A DNA stretch of 64,000 bases from Sphingopyxis terrae subsp. terrae NBRC 15098. GTDB lineage: Bacteria > Pseudomonadota > Alphaproteobacteria > Sphingomonadales > Sphingomonadaceae. The translations under genes were made by a program, and so were the position numbers. The stretch's first letter is position 1. Every line of letters starts with the position of its first letter. This document shows, one piece after another, positions 33,755-42,511 of the stretch. The stretch spans positions 62,001-126,000 of the forward strand of contig NZ_BCZQ01000004.1 of assembly GCF_001598815.1 (NCBI RefSeq), written 5' to 3'. The notes beneath the pieces were generated by a model that saw only the letters and a list, made by a program, of their open reading frames with translations, did no database searches and was not told the origin of the DNA.

Positions 33755-34606
33755 TCAGTCCGCCAGCGACAGGATATGCCGCGCCTGTTTGAGGTGCGGG
33801 GCATCAACCATTTTGCCGTCCACCTGAAGCACCCCCGAGCCCGGATTGGCGGCGAAGGCATCGACGATCGCCTGCGCACGCTGAACCTCGTCGGCCGACG
33901 GCGTGAAGGCGGCATTGATCGGCGCGACCTGTGACGGGTGGATTGCCATCATGCCGGTAAAGCCATCGCGCCGCGCGCGCGCAGCATAGGCGGCAAGGCC
34001 CGCCTCGTCCTTGATCGCGGGAAACACCGTATCGATCGCCGCGACGCCCGCACCATGTGCGGCGAACAAGGTCAGCGCGCGGGCGACCTGATAGGGTTCG
34101 GTGTAGCGCCCGTTGGCCTCGCGGCTCGTCGCCGCGCCGATGGCGGCGGGCAGATCCTCGGCGCCCCAGGTGAGGCCGACCAGCCGGGCCTTCGCCTCGC
34201 GATAGCTGCCCAGCGTAAAGATCGCCGCCGGGGTTTCGGTCGCGATCGGCAGCACCGGCGGCAACGACGCATCGGCGGCCCCCTCGCTGCGAAGGATCGT
34301 ATCGAGCTGGGCGATGCTCGGCGCGCCTTCGGCCTTGGGCAGCATGATCGCATCGGGGCGCCCGCCGACAATGGCAGCAACGTCGGCGGCGGTCATATGC
34401 CCGTCGAGCGGATTGACACGGACCAGCGTAAAGACTTCGCGCGTTCCGGCGAGATAGGCGGCGACCGCTTCGCGCGCGGCCTCTTTGTTTGCAGGGGACA
34501 CCGAATCTTCGAGGTCGAGGATGATCGCGTCGGCGCCCGACGCCGCGGCCTTCGCGAAGCGTTCGGGGCGGTCGCCGGGAACGAAGAGGAGTGAGCGGAG
34601 GCGCAT
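33755..34606 (-). CDS. HpcH/HpaI-CitE family CoA ester lyase
   Basis: The 283-residue protein belongs to the CitE-like TIM-barrel lyases that cleave malyl-, citramalyl- or methylmalyl-CoA. RSLLFVPGDRPERFAKA, LDLEDSVSP and WGAEDLPAAIGA are family landmarks, with Mg-binding Glu/Asp. The start overlaps the MaoC stop by one base (TGATG), indicating coupled translation. A MaoC hydratase next to a CitE-like lyase resembles the itaconyl-CoA hydratase/citramalyl-CoA lyase pair. The exact substrate is inferred. Confidence 0.85.
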   Translation of the reverse strand: MRLRSLLFVPGDRPERFAKAAASGADAIILDLEDSVSPANKEAAREAVAAYLAGTREVFTLVRVNPLDGHMTAADVAAIVGGRPDAIMLPKAEGAPSIAQLDTILRSEGAADASLPPVLPIATETPAAIFTLGSYREAKARLVGLTWGAEDLPAAIGAATSREANGRYTEPYQVARALTLFAAHGAGVAAIDTVFPAIKDEAGLAAYAARARRDGFTGMMAIHPSQVAPINAAFTPSADEVQRAQAIVDAFAANPGSGVLQVDGKMVDAPHLKQARHILSLAD

Positions 34607-35058
34607 CACACGTCCTTCCTGTTGATCAGCGCTGACCGTTCGCACTGGCAGACGATTTCGTCGCGCTGGTTGATGCAGCGATGAAGGAAGGTCACGATGC
34701 CCGCATTCGGCCGCGATTTCGATTCCTTGAGGCCGATCACCTCGCTCGTCGCGCGCAGCGTGTCGCCGATGAAGACCGGCTTGGGCATCACCAGCCTGTC
34801 ATAGCCGAGGTTCGCGACGAGGGTGCCGAGCGTCGTGTCGCCAACCGACAGCCCGACCATCAGGCTGAAGGTGAAAGTGCCGTTGACGAGGATCTGTCCG
34901 AATTCCGATGCTTTTGCCGCTTCGATGTCGAGATGCAGCGGCTGCGGATTGTGCGTCATCGTCGTGAACAGCAGATTGTCCGTCTCGGTCACGGTGCGGC
35001 GGATCTCGTGCACGATCGCATCGCCGATCTGCCATTCGTCGAAAAACTTGCCTGCCAT
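34606..35058 (-). CDS. MaoC-family acyl-CoA dehydratase/hydratase
   Basis: This 150-residue hot-dog fold hydratase has the hydratase-2 segment [10 protein letters not shown] (35-44) followed by [10 protein letters not shown]. The TxNPQPLH variant is common in mesaconyl- or itaconyl-CoA hydratase-like proteins. ATG 35058 lies 2 bases after the GNAT stop, and its own stop overlaps the lyase start. The frame is open upstream to 35205, but that stretch is inside the GNAT gene. A hydratase feeding the adjacent CitE-like lyase is the simplest reading. Confidence 0.83.
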   Translation of the reverse strand: MAGKFFDEWQIGDAIVHEIRRTVTETDNLLFTTMTHNPQPLHLDIEAAKASEFGQILVNGTFTFSLMVGLSVGDTTLGTLVANLGYDRLVMPKPVFIGDTLRATSEVIGLKESKSRPNAGIVTFLHRCINQRDEIVCQCERSALINRKDV

Positions 35059-35060
35059 CG

Positions 35061-35519
35061 TCAGTCCCTCAAATGCAATTTCATGCCGACATGACTCTGC
35101 ACGAAGCCGAGCCGGGCGTAGAAGCGGTGCGCGGCCGTCCGTGTCGCCGATGATGTGAGCTGGACGAGTTTGCAATCGCGCGCGCGGCACTGTTCCACCG
35201 CCCAAAGGATCATCTGCTCGCCCAGCCTTTGGCCGCGCAGGTCGGCGGCGATCCGCACCGCCTCGATCAGCCCGCGCCAGCTTCCAACAAAAGAAAGCCC
35301 CGGCAGGAAGCTGAGTTGCATCGTCCCGATTACGCGGCCATCGAGTTCCGCTGCAATCAGCCGTTGGTTCGGGTCGGCGTCGATCGCCTCGAACGCGGCA
35401 AGGTAACGTGGGTCCGAGGGATCGACCTCACGCGCCGGCGGGATCGTGTCCTCCGCGAGCATGGCGAGGATGGCGGGAAGATCCGCTGCCGTCGCGTCTC
35501 GAAGGATCAGGCCGCTCAC
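35061..35519 (-). CDS. GNAT-family N-acetyltransferase
   Basis: This 152-residue acetyl-CoA-dependent acetyltransferase has the core signature [18 protein letters not shown] (motif A, acetyl-CoA pyrophosphate loop) and [16 protein letters not shown] at the C-terminus. It starts at GTG 35519, which overlaps the mccA stop by 4 bases (GTGA), placing it inside the carboxylase operon. It may acetylate an amino acid or an operon protein; acceptor unknown. Confidence 0.85.
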   Translation of the reverse strand: MSGLILRDATAADLPAILAMLAEDTIPPAREVDPSDPRYLAAFEAIDADPNQRLIAAELDGRVIGTMQLSFLPGLSFVGSWRGLIEAVRIAADLRGQRLGEQMILWAVEQCRARDCKLVQLTSSATRTAAHRFYARLGFVQSHVGMKLHLRD

Positions 35520-37354
35520 TCGGCGGCCTCGATCTTCGCGAGCAGAGCCTCGACCTGCACCTGCGCCCCGGCCGCAGCGTTGAGTTCCGCAACGATGCCG
35601 TCGAAGGGCGCGGTCAGGCTATGCTCCATCTTCATCGCCTCGAGCGTCAGCAGCTTCTGACCCTTGGTCACCTTGTCGCCCGCGGCGACGTCGACCGCTA
35701 TGATCTTGCCGGGCATCGGCGACAGGATCGCCCCGTCGCCCGCTGCGCCGCCGGCGCCGCCCGCGGCCCGCCAGGGCGTAAGCTGCCACACCGCGCCGCT
35801 TTCGGCCACGAGCATCGCGGGGGCGGGCTCCTCCGCGCCGGGGCCGTGCAGCGTCACGTCGACGCGCTTGCCGTCGAGCAGGAAGGGCGCGGTGCGCACG
35901 TCCGGCGCGTTGAGACGGAAGCCTGACTGCAGCGAGCGGGGAACCATCGCCATAGCGGCGTTTGTCAGTGCCTGCTCCGACGGCATCGGCTCGGCGGTCA
36001 TGCTGTCGCCGTCGCGGCCGATCAGCCCGGTATCGACCGTGCCCGCAACGAAATCGGGATGGCTGAGCGCGGCAATCAGAAAGGCCGAATTGGTCTTTAC
36101 CGGCCAGATCGCGCTGTCCTCCAGCATTTCGGCTAGCATTTCGCGGGCTTCATCGCGGTCGTCGCCATAGGCGATCACCTTCGCGATCATCGGGTCATAG
36201 AAGGGCGACACCTCCGCGCCTTCGTAGACGCCGGTGTCGATGCGGCCGAGATGTTCGGGAAGCTGGAACAGTTCGAGCGTGCCGATAGAGGGCAGGAAGC
36301 CCTTGGCCGGATCTTCGGCATAGAGGCGCGCTTCCATCGCCCAGCCGTTGATCGCCAGTTCGCCCTGCGTCAGCGGGATCGGCTCGCCCGACGCCACGCG
36401 CAGCTGCCATTCGACCAGATCGACGCCGGTGATCTCCTCGGTCACCGGATGTTCGACCTGCAGGCGTGTGTTCATTTCCATGAACCAGATGCGGTCGGCG
36501 CGGAGGCCCTCGCTGGCGTCGGCGATGAATTCGATCGTCCCTGCACCGACGTAGTCGACGGCCTTTGCGGCGCGCACTGCGGCGGCGCACAGCTCGGCGC
36601 GCGTCGCTTCGTCCATGCCCGGGGCCGGGGCTTCCTCGATCACCTTCTGGTGGCGGCGCTGGAGCGAGCAGTCGCGCTCGAACAGATGGACGACATTGCC
36701 GTGCGTGTCGCCGAACACCTGCACCTCGATATGGCGCGGGGTGAGGATATATTTCTCGATCAGCACATGATCATTGCCGAACGACGCCGCCGCCTCGCGC
36801 TGGCACGAGGCGAGCGCATCGGCGAAGTCCGCCGCGGTATCGACCTTGCGCATCCCCTTGCCGCCGCCGCCGGCGACGGCCTTGATCAGGACGGGATAGC
36901 CGATCTGCGCAGCCTGTTCGGCGAGGAAGGTCGGATCCTGATTTTCGCCCATATAGCCCGGCGTCACGGGCACGCCCGCCTCGGCCATCAGCTTCTTGGC
37001 GGCGTCTTTCAGGCCCATCGCGGTAATCGACGAAGGCTTCGGCCCTACCCAGACGAGTCCGGCATCGGCGACCGCCTGTGCGAACTCGGCGTTCTCCGAG
37101 AGGAAGCCGTAACCCGGATGGATCGCCTCGGCGTCGGTCGCCTTGGCGGCGGCGATAATCTTCTCGCCGACCAGATAGGATTCGCGCGCCGGCGAAGGCC
37201 CGATATGCACCGCCTCATCGGCCTCGCGCACATGCAGCGCTTTCGCGTCGGCGTCCGAATAGACCGCAACGGTGCGAATGCCCATCTCGCGCGCGGTGCG
37301 GATGATACGGCAGGCGATTTCGCCGCGATTGGCGATGAGGAGGGAGGAGATCAA
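35516..37354 (-). CDS. mccA: Methylcrotonyl-CoA carboxylase, biotin carboxylase/BCCP subunit
   Basis: This 612-residue subunit carboxylates biotin with ATP and bicarbonate for the leucine pathway. It has the biotin carboxylase N-domain (SSLLIANRGEIACRII), ATP-grasp loop AVAGGGGKGMRKV, the catalytic MEMNTRLQVEHPVTEEITG and a C-terminal biotinyl lysine in EAMKMEH. A propionyl- or general acyl-CoA carboxylase is possible, but the partner's MccB-like sequence favours methylcrotonyl-CoA. No ATG fits. The family start aligns with TTG 37354, which overlaps the DUF559 stop and follows GGGGAGGA supplied by the inverted repeat at 37361. Confidence 0.88.
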   Translation of the reverse strand: MISSLLIANRGEIACRIIRTAREMGIRTVAVYSDADAKALHVREADEAVHIGPSPARESYLVGEKIIAAAKATDAEAIHPGYGFLSENAEFAQAVADAGLVWVGPKPSSITAMGLKDAAKKLMAEAGVPVTPGYMGENQDPTFLAEQAAQIGYPVLIKAVAGGGGKGMRKVDTAADFADALASCQREAAASFGNDHVLIEKYILTPRHIEVQVFGDTHGNVVHLFERDCSLQRRHQKVIEEAPAPGMDEATRAELCAAAVRAAKAVDYVGAGTIEFIADASEGLRADRIWFMEMNTRLQVEHPVTEEITGVDLVEWQLRVASGEPIPLTQGELAINGWAMEARLYAEDPAKGFLPSIGTLELFQLPEHLGRIDTGVYEGAEVSPFYDPMIAKVIAYGDDRDEAREMLAEMLEDSAIWPVKTNSAFLIAALSHPDFVAGTVDTGLIGRDGDSMTAEPMPSEQALTNAAMAMVPRSLQSGFRLNAPDVRTAPFLLDGKRVDVTLHGPGAEEPAPAMLVAESGAVWQLTPWRAAGGAGGAAGDGAILSPMPGKIIAVDVAAGDKVTKGQKLLTLEAMKMEHSLTAPFDGIVAELNAAAGAQVQVEALLAKIEAAE

Positions 37355-37797
37355 AGCCGGTCCTCCCCGGAACGGGGAGGGGGACCATCCGCAGGATGGT
37401 GGAGGGGCACAGGCGATTTGCCTTGCCGTTCTTTGATCTTCATCGCCCGTTCCTTGCAAACGTCTACTATCCGCGCCATCGCGCTCTCCAGACTCGTCAT
37501 GATCACCGTTGCCGGCACGCGCAGCGTAGCGACATGCTGCGACTTCAGGAAATCCGATCGGGCGGCGTCACTCCGCGCCGCCTTCTCGCCGTCATGGGCC
37601 CGCCCATCAACCTCGATCGCCAGGCGCACCGCCGGACAATAGAAGTCCAGAATATAAATACCCGCTGGATGCTGGCGCCGAAACTTGAAGCCACCGGGTC
37701 GTTCCCGCAAAACCCGCCAGAGCATCCGTTCGGGAAGGCTCATCTCGCTGCGCAGTTTGCGGGCACGTTTCAGCGTGTCTCGGGGGCCAGTGATCAC
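37351..37797 (-). CDS. DUF559 / VSR-like endonuclease inside an inverted-repeat element
   Basis: The protein has 148 residues from GTG 37797; ATG (Met19) is an alternative. It has the DUF559 signature: LPERMLW, FRRQHP, YILDFYC, and IEVDGRAH with E62, D64 and H68 of a PD-(D/E)xK fold. This family is related to very-short-patch-repair nucleases, but cellular function is not established. The inverted repeats flank it, and residues 130-146 are translated from the left repeat. The stop codon overlaps the mccA start. GGAGG inside the right repeat, 10 bases before GTG, may be its ribosome site. The interior seems less GC-rich than neighbouring genes. Confidence 0.8.
   Translation of the reverse strand: MITGPRDTLKRARKLRSEMSLPERMLWRVLRERPGGFKFRRQHPAGIYILDFYCPAVRLAIEVDGRAHDGEKAARSDAARSDFLKSQHVATLRVPATVIMTSLESAMARIVDVCKERAMKIKERQGKSPVPLHHPADGPPPRSGEDRL
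37361..37410. repeat. Left 50-bp inverted repeat of the DUF559 element
   Basis: This 50-bp arm pairs with 37803-37852 in inverted orientation at 48 of 50 positions; the differences are in the tip at 37370-37371. It contains two internal palindromes (CCCCG-GAA-CGGGG near 37365-37377 and CCATCC-GCA-GGATGG near 37385-37399). It encodes the last residues of DUF559 and the GGGGAGGA before mccA. Confidence 0.92.
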
Positions 37798-37802
37798 CGG
37801 GA

Positions 37803-37852
37803 GTGCCCCTCCACCATCCTGCGGATGGTCCCCCTCCCCGTGTCGGGGAGGA
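37803..37852. repeat. Right 50-bp inverted repeat of the DUF559 element
   Basis: This is the inverted partner of 37361-37410 (48/50). On the minus strand it ends GGTGGAGGGGCAC, giving a GGAGG 10 bases before the DUF559 GTG. It begins 24 bases after the mccB stop. No target-site duplication is evident outside either arm. Confidence 0.92.
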
Positions 37853-37876
37853 TCACTATGATCCGTCGGCCCATCA

Positions 37877-39475
37877 TCACATCCTGAACACGCCGAAGCC
37901 GCGGTCTTCGACCGGGGCATTCAGCGTTGCGGAGAAGGCCAGCCCGAGCACATCGCGCGTCTGCGCCGGATCGATGATGCCATCGTCCCACAGCCTCGCC
38001 GTCGCGTGATAGGGATTGCCCTCATCCTCATATTTCTGGCGGATCGGTGCCTTGAAGGCTTCGGCCTCCTCGGGCGTCCATTTGTCGGCGTCGCGGTGGA
38101 CCGTCGCGAGCACCGACGCCGCCTGTTCGCCGCCCATCACGCTGATCCGACTGTTGGGCCAGCTAAACAGGAAGCGCGGGCTATAGGCCCGCCCGCACAT
38201 GCCGTAATTGCCCGCACCGAAGCTGCCGCCGATCAGCACGGTGATCTTCGGCACCGTCGCGGTCGCGACGGCCGTCACCAGCTTTGCGCCATGCTTGGCG
38301 ATCCCTTCGGCCTCATATTTGCCGCCGACCATGAAGCCGCTGATATTCTGGAGGAAGAGTAGGGGAATGCGCCGCTGCTGCGCCAGCTCGATGAAATGCG
38401 CGCCCTTGACCGCGCTCTCGCTAAACAGCACGCCATTGTTGGCGAGGATCGCGACCGGGATGCCCCAGATATGCGCGAAGCCGCAGACGAGCGTGGTGCC
38501 ATAGTTCGCCTTGAACTCGTGGAACTCGCTGCCGTCGACGATGCGCGCGACGACCTCGTGCACATCATAGGGCGCGCGCACATCCTCGGGGATGATGCCG
38601 TAGAGCTCTTCGGCATCATATTTGGGCGGACGCGGGTCTTTCATCGCGACGTCGAAGCCATCGTCGGCCCCGAAGGTCGACACGATATCGCGCACGATGG
38701 TCAGCGCATGTTCGTCATTCTCGGCCAGATGATCGACCACGCCCGACTTCTTCGCGTGCAGGTCGCCGCCGCCCAGATCCTCGGCGCTGATCTCTTCGCC
38801 CGTCGCGGCCTTCACCAGCGGCGGGCCGGCGAGGAAGATCGTACCCTGGTTGCGCACGATCACCGTCTCGTCGGACATCGCGGGAACATAAGCACCGCCC
38901 GCGGTGCAGCTGCCCATCACGCAGGCGATCTGCGGGATGCGTTTCGCCGACATATTCGCCTGGTTGAAGAAGATGCGCCCGAAATGGTCGCGGTCGGGAA
39001 AGACCTGATCCTGATGCGGCAGGTTCGCGCCGCCGCTGTCGACAAGGTAGATGCAGGGCAGGCGGTTCGCCTCGGCAATCTCCTGCGCGCGAAGATGTTT
39101 CTTCACCGTCATCGGATAGTAGGTGCCGCCCTTCACCGTGGCGTCGTTGCACACGATCATCGTCTGCTTGCCCGACACACGGCCGATGCCGGCGATCATC
39201 CCGGCGCCCGGAACCTCGCCCTCATACATGTCGCCCGCCGCGAGCTGGCCGATCTCGAGGAAGGGCGAACCCGGATCGAGCAGCCGCTCGACGCGCTCGC
39301 GCGGCAGCAGCTTGCCGCGGCTGGTATGCCGCTCGCGCGACTTTTCGTTGCCGCCCAGCGCCGCTTCAGCAACGCGGGCATAGAGCGCGTCGCGCAGGCC
39401 GCGATTGTGCGCGGCGCGGGCCTGGGTCTGCGGATCGTCGGGATTATATTGCGTCGAAAGGACGGGGGCGCTCAC
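37877..39475 (-). CDS. mccB: Methylcrotonyl-CoA carboxylase, carboxyltransferase subunit
   Basis: This 532-residue subunit transfers the carboxyl group from biotin to 3-methylcrotonyl-CoA in leucine breakdown. Hallmarks are [20 protein letters not shown], the oxyanion [36 protein letters not shown], and the C-terminal [18 protein letters not shown] with GGEQAASVL. These fit MCCB more closely than propionyl-CoA carboxylase. It is the first gene of the operon, divergent from the M13 peptidase gene; no LiuR-like site is seen in the 145-base gap. Confidence 0.92.
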   Translation of the reverse strand: MSAPVLSTQYNPDDPQTQARAAHNRGLRDALYARVAEAALGGNEKSRERHTSRGKLLPRERVERLLDPGSPFLEIGQLAAGDMYEGEVPGAGMIAGIGRVSGKQTMIVCNDATVKGGTYYPMTVKKHLRAQEIAEANRLPCIYLVDSGGANLPHQDQVFPDRDHFGRIFFNQANMSAKRIPQIACVMGSCTAGGAYVPAMSDETVIVRNQGTIFLAGPPLVKAATGEEISAEDLGGGDLHAKKSGVVDHLAENDEHALTIVRDIVSTFGADDGFDVAMKDPRPPKYDAEELYGIIPEDVRAPYDVHEVVARIVDGSEFHEFKANYGTTLVCGFAHIWGIPVAILANNGVLFSESAVKGAHFIELAQQRRIPLLFLQNISGFMVGGKYEAEGIAKHGAKLVTAVATATVPKITVLIGGSFGAGNYGMCGRAYSPRFLFSWPNSRISVMGGEQAASVLATVHRDADKWTPEEAEAFKAPIRQKYEDEGNPYHATARLWDDGIIDPAQTRDVLGLAFSATLNAPVEDRGFGVFRM

Positions 39476-39620
39476 GGTTCACTCTCTCCCTGAAACTGAC
39501 TGCGCCCTAGCCGGTCGCTCGTCGATTGGAAAGCACCGCAGGCCGAAAATGGTTGGTATTGAAACGGGATTGTCACAGGCGTATCGCCGTCCGACACCCC
39601 CCAGAAAGCAAGGCAACGCC

Positions 39621-41705
39621 ATGAAAAAGACCGTCCTCGCCATCCTCCTGTCCACCGCGACGATCGTCGCCGGGCCGATCGCCTGCACCAGCGCCAACGG
39701 CGACAAGGCTGCTTACACGCTCGGCACCGACCTTGGCATCAGCAAGGAAGCGATGGACACCAGCGTCAAGCCGGGCGACGATTTTTACGCCTATGCGAAT
39801 GGCAATTGGCAAAAGGTGACCCAGATCCCCGCCGACCGCTCGTCGATCGGCGCCTTCTACACCGCCTTCCTTGAAACAGAGAAGCGGACACGCGAACTCG
39901 TCGATGCGATCGTCAAGAGCGGCGGCGATGCGGGCACTGACGACGGCCGCATTGCTGCCTTCTACAACGCCTATATGAACACCAAGGCGATCGACGCCGC
40001 CGGGATGAAACCGGTCGAGGCCGATCTGGCGCGCTTCGACACCATCGCCGACAAGGCGGCGCTGTCGACCATCCTGGGCGAACAGACGCGCGCCGACGTC
40101 GATCCGCTCAACGCCACCGACTTCAACACCGAGAATCTCTTCGGCATCTTCGTTTCGCAGGGACTGGCGACGCCGGGCGAGGTTATTCCCTATATGCTGC
40201 AGGGCGGGCTCGGCCTTCCCGAGCGCGAATATTATCTGTCGGCCGACCCGAAGATGGTGGGCATCCGTGACGCCTACAAAGCCTATATCGCCAAGCTGCT
40301 GACTCAGGCGGGGATCGCCGATGCCGATGCGAAGGCGCAGCGCATCTTCGATCTGGAAACCAAGATCGCCCGCGCCCATGCGACGCGCGAGGAGAGTGAG
40401 GATTTCACCAAATCGGCCGATGTCTGGACCAAGGCCGACTTTGCCAAAAAGGCACCCGGGATCGACTGGGACGCCTATTTTGCCGCCGCCGGGCTCGACA
40501 AGGCGGCGAAGTTTGGCGCCTATCATGCGCGGGCGATCACGGGCCTGTCGGCGCTCGTCGCATCGCAGCCGCTCGAGGCGTGGAAGGACTGGCTCGTCTT
40601 CCATCAGATCAACAGCCATACCGATGTGCTGCCAAGCGCGCTCGACGACGCGCATTTCGCCTTTTACGGCACCACCCTCTCTGGCACGCCGCAGCAGCGC
40701 AGCCGCGACAAGCGCGCGCTCGACGCGCTCAACACCTATCTCGGCGATGCTGTCGGCCGCGTCTATGCCGAGAAATATTTCCCGGCGTCGGCCAAGGCCG
40801 AAGTCGGTGACATGGTGAAGGGGATCAAGGCCGCCTTTGCGAAGCGCGTCAATACGATCGACTGGATGGCGCCCGAAACGAAGAAGGAAGCGATCAAGAA
40901 GGTCGAAACCATCGTCGTCGGCGTCGGCTATCCCGAAAACTGGCGCGACTATGGCAGCTACACGATCAGCGCCGACGACGCCTATGCGAACGAAGTCGCC
41001 GGCGAGAAGGCCGAATATGCGCACCAGCTCGCCAAGATCGGCAAGCCCTTCGACAAGGGCGAATGGTGGATGACCCCGCAGACGGTCAACGCCGTCAATC
41101 TGCCGGTGCAGAATGCGCTGAATTTCCCCGCCGCGATCCTGCAGCCGCCCTTCTTCGACGCCAAGGCCGATCCCGCCTATAATTACGGCGCGATCGGCGC
41201 CGTCATCGGCCACGAAATCAGCCACAGCTTCGACAATAATGGCGCCTCCTTCGATTCGACCGGCGCGCTGCGCAACTGGTGGACGGCCGAGGATCTCAAG
41301 AAGTTCGAGGCGGCGGGGGCGGCGCTGGCCGCGCAATATGACAGCTACAAGCCGTTCCCCGATCTTGCGGTCAACGGCAAGCTGACGCTGGGAGAGAATA
41401 TTGCCGACGTCGCGGGCCTGCAGGCGGCTTATGACGCCTATCGCGCTTCGCTGAACGGCAAGGAAGCGCCGGTGATCGACGGCTTCACGGGCGATCAGCG
41501 TTTCTTCATCGCCTATGCGCAGACCTGGGCCACCAAGATGCGTGACGAGGCACTGCGCGCGCGGATCGCGACCGACGGCCATGCGCCGGGCAACTACCGC
41601 GCACTCACCGTCCGCAACCTCGACGCGTGGTACAAGGCGTTCAACGTTCAGCCGACCGACAAGCTGTATCTCGCCCCCGATCAGCGCGTCCGCGTCTGGG
41701 GGTGA
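39621..41705 (+). CDS. M13-family zinc metallopeptidase (PepO/neprilysin-like)
   Basis: This is a 694-residue exported metallopeptidase. Zinc ligands H531 and H535 lie in HEISH with catalytic E532, and the third ligand E592 is in GENIADVAG (ExxxD). NAVNLPVQNALNFPAAIL is the typical M13 substrate-binding block. The N-terminal MKKTVLAILLSTATIVAGPIAC is a signal peptide; the Cys could be lipidated, but proline at -3 is a poor lipobox. It probably degrades peptides in the periplasm. AAGGCAACGCC precedes ATG 39621. Confidence 0.92.
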   Translation: MKKTVLAILLSTATIVAGPIACTSANGDKAAYTLGTDLGISKEAMDTSVKPGDDFYAYANGNWQKVTQIPADRSSIGAFYTAFLETEKRTRELVDAIVKSGGDAGTDDGRIAAFYNAYMNTKAIDAAGMKPVEADLARFDTIADKAALSTILGEQTRADVDPLNATDFNTENLFGIFVSQGLATPGEVIPYMLQGGLGLPEREYYLSADPKMVGIRDAYKAYIAKLLTQAGIADADAKAQRIFDLETKIARAHATREESEDFTKSADVWTKADFAKKAPGIDWDAYFAAAGLDKAAKFGAYHARAITGLSALVASQPLEAWKDWLVFHQINSHTDVLPSALDDAHFAFYGTTLSGTPQQRSRDKRALDALNTYLGDAVGRVYAEKYFPASAKAEVGDMVKGIKAAFAKRVNTIDWMAPETKKEAIKKVETIVVGVGYPENWRDYGSYTISADDAYANEVAGEKAEYAHQLAKIGKPFDKGEWWMTPQTVNAVNLPVQNALNFPAAILQPPFFDAKADPAYNYGAIGAVIGHEISHSFDNNGASFDSTGALRNWWTAEDLKKFEAAGAALAAQYDSYKPFPDLAVNGKLTLGENIADVAGLQAAYDAYRASLNGKEAPVIDGFTGDQRFFIAYAQTWATKMRDEALRARIATDGHAPGNYRALTVRNLDAWYKAFNVQPTDKLYLAPDQRVRVWG

Positions 41706-41714
41706 TGTCCACTT

Positions 41715-41813
41715 CTCGTCGTTGCGAGGAGCGGAGCGACGAAGCAATCTCCAGTCATCTGTCCGGGCTTGAGTCGGGACGCTGGAGATTGCTTCGCTGC
41801 GCTCGCGAAGACG
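41715..41813. repeat. REP-like palindrome between convergent genes (bidirectional terminator candidate)
   Basis: GAAGCAATCTCCAG (41741-41754) pairs perfectly with CTGGAGATTGCTTC (41782-41795). The flanks TCGTCGTTGCGAG and GCTCGCGAAGACG are partly complementary. It shares its CGTCATTGCGAG/GCAATC layout with the element at 6974. It lies between the converging M13 and membrane-protein genes. Confidence 0.75.
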
Positions 41814-42095
41814 CTATTTTTCTGATGCCGGCGGCGCCTCCGGCTTTTCCTTGAGGATCAGGTACCGGTAAACGCCGACGCAGTTGATGCACAGCAGCGC
41901 GATATTCTGCCAGCCGATGCCTTCGCTGTCGCTTTGCAGAAAGCCCCACGCGACGAGCGCGATGCTGCTGGTCACGAAAATGACGAAGGCCCAGCCGGTC
42001 GGGCGTCGCCCGAGATTGAGCGACACGATCAGCGCCGCGAGCGTTCCGGCCCCGGCGCCATAATATTGCAGCGCGTCGAGCAGCGTATCGCTCAT
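41814..42095 (-). CDS. Hypothetical small membrane protein
   Basis: This 93-residue protein has three hydrophobic helices (YYGAGAGTLAALIVSLNL, GWAFVIFVTSSIALVAWGFL, and WQNIALLCINCVGVYRYLI) and a short charged tail. No family recognised; it resembles small SemiSWEET-like or PQ-loop-sized proteins in length only, which is not evidence of transport. It is the last gene of a four-gene operon in which every junction overlaps by 4 bases. Confidence 0.75.
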   Translation of the reverse strand: MSDTLLDALQYYGAGAGTLAALIVSLNLGRRPTGWAFVIFVTSSIALVAWGFLQSDSEGIGWQNIALLCINCVGVYRYLILKEKPEAPPASEK

Positions 42096-42511
42096 CCGCC
42101 GGTCGCCCCGAACACGAACTCGAGCTTCAACCCGTCAGGGTCGGCAAAGAAGAGCGCATAATAGGTCGGTCCGTAGCGCGGATAATCGGCGGGAGCATCG
42201 AGGATCGTCGCGCCTATGCTGCGCAGCAAATCATGCAGCGCATCGACGTCGGCGCGGCTTTCGGCAGTCCAGGCAAGATGATGCAGTCCGGGCGAAAAGC
42301 GGTCGTGGCTCCGTAGCGCACCGGGGCCATGCGCTTCGACGATCCCGATCGAATGGAACGGTTCGCCGTCGCGGTCCCAATCGCTGCCATGATCATAATC
42401 GGCGGCGCGCCGGTAGCCGAGAAAGCCCAGCACCGCGTCATAGAAAATCCGCGACCGCGCCGCGTCGCGAACTGTCAGGTCGATATGATGGACAAGGCCG
42501 CGCGCGCTCAT
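42092..42511 (-). CDS. VOC-family (glyoxalase-fold) protein
   Basis: The 139-residue vicinal-oxygen-chelate protein has metal-ligand candidates H9 (VHHIDLTV), H77/H78 (GLHHLAW) and E131 (LKLEFVF) spaced as in glyoxalase or dioxygenase half-domains. FFADPDGLKLEF is a standard closing motif. Isomerase, dioxygenase or resistance functions are all possible in this superfamily. It overlaps both neighbours by 4 bases and lies two genes after isovaleryl-CoA dehydrogenase. Confidence 0.83.
   Translation of the reverse strand: MSARGLVHHIDLTVRDAARSRIFYDAVLGFLGYRRAADYDHGSDWDRDGEPFHSIGIVEAHGPGALRSHDRFSPGLHHLAWTAESRADVDALHDLLRSIGATILDAPADYPRYGPTYYALFFADPDGLKLEFVFGATGG

Noticed and set aside
37361-37852. 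CRISPR-like array or IS element from the repeated arms
   Set aside because: There are only two arms, inverted rather than direct, with no spacers and no transposase; no target-site duplication could be identified.
39573-41747. 724-residue minus-strand open frame opposite the M13 peptidase
   Set aside because: No recognisable domain; the plus strand has HEISH and ExxxD zinc motifs.
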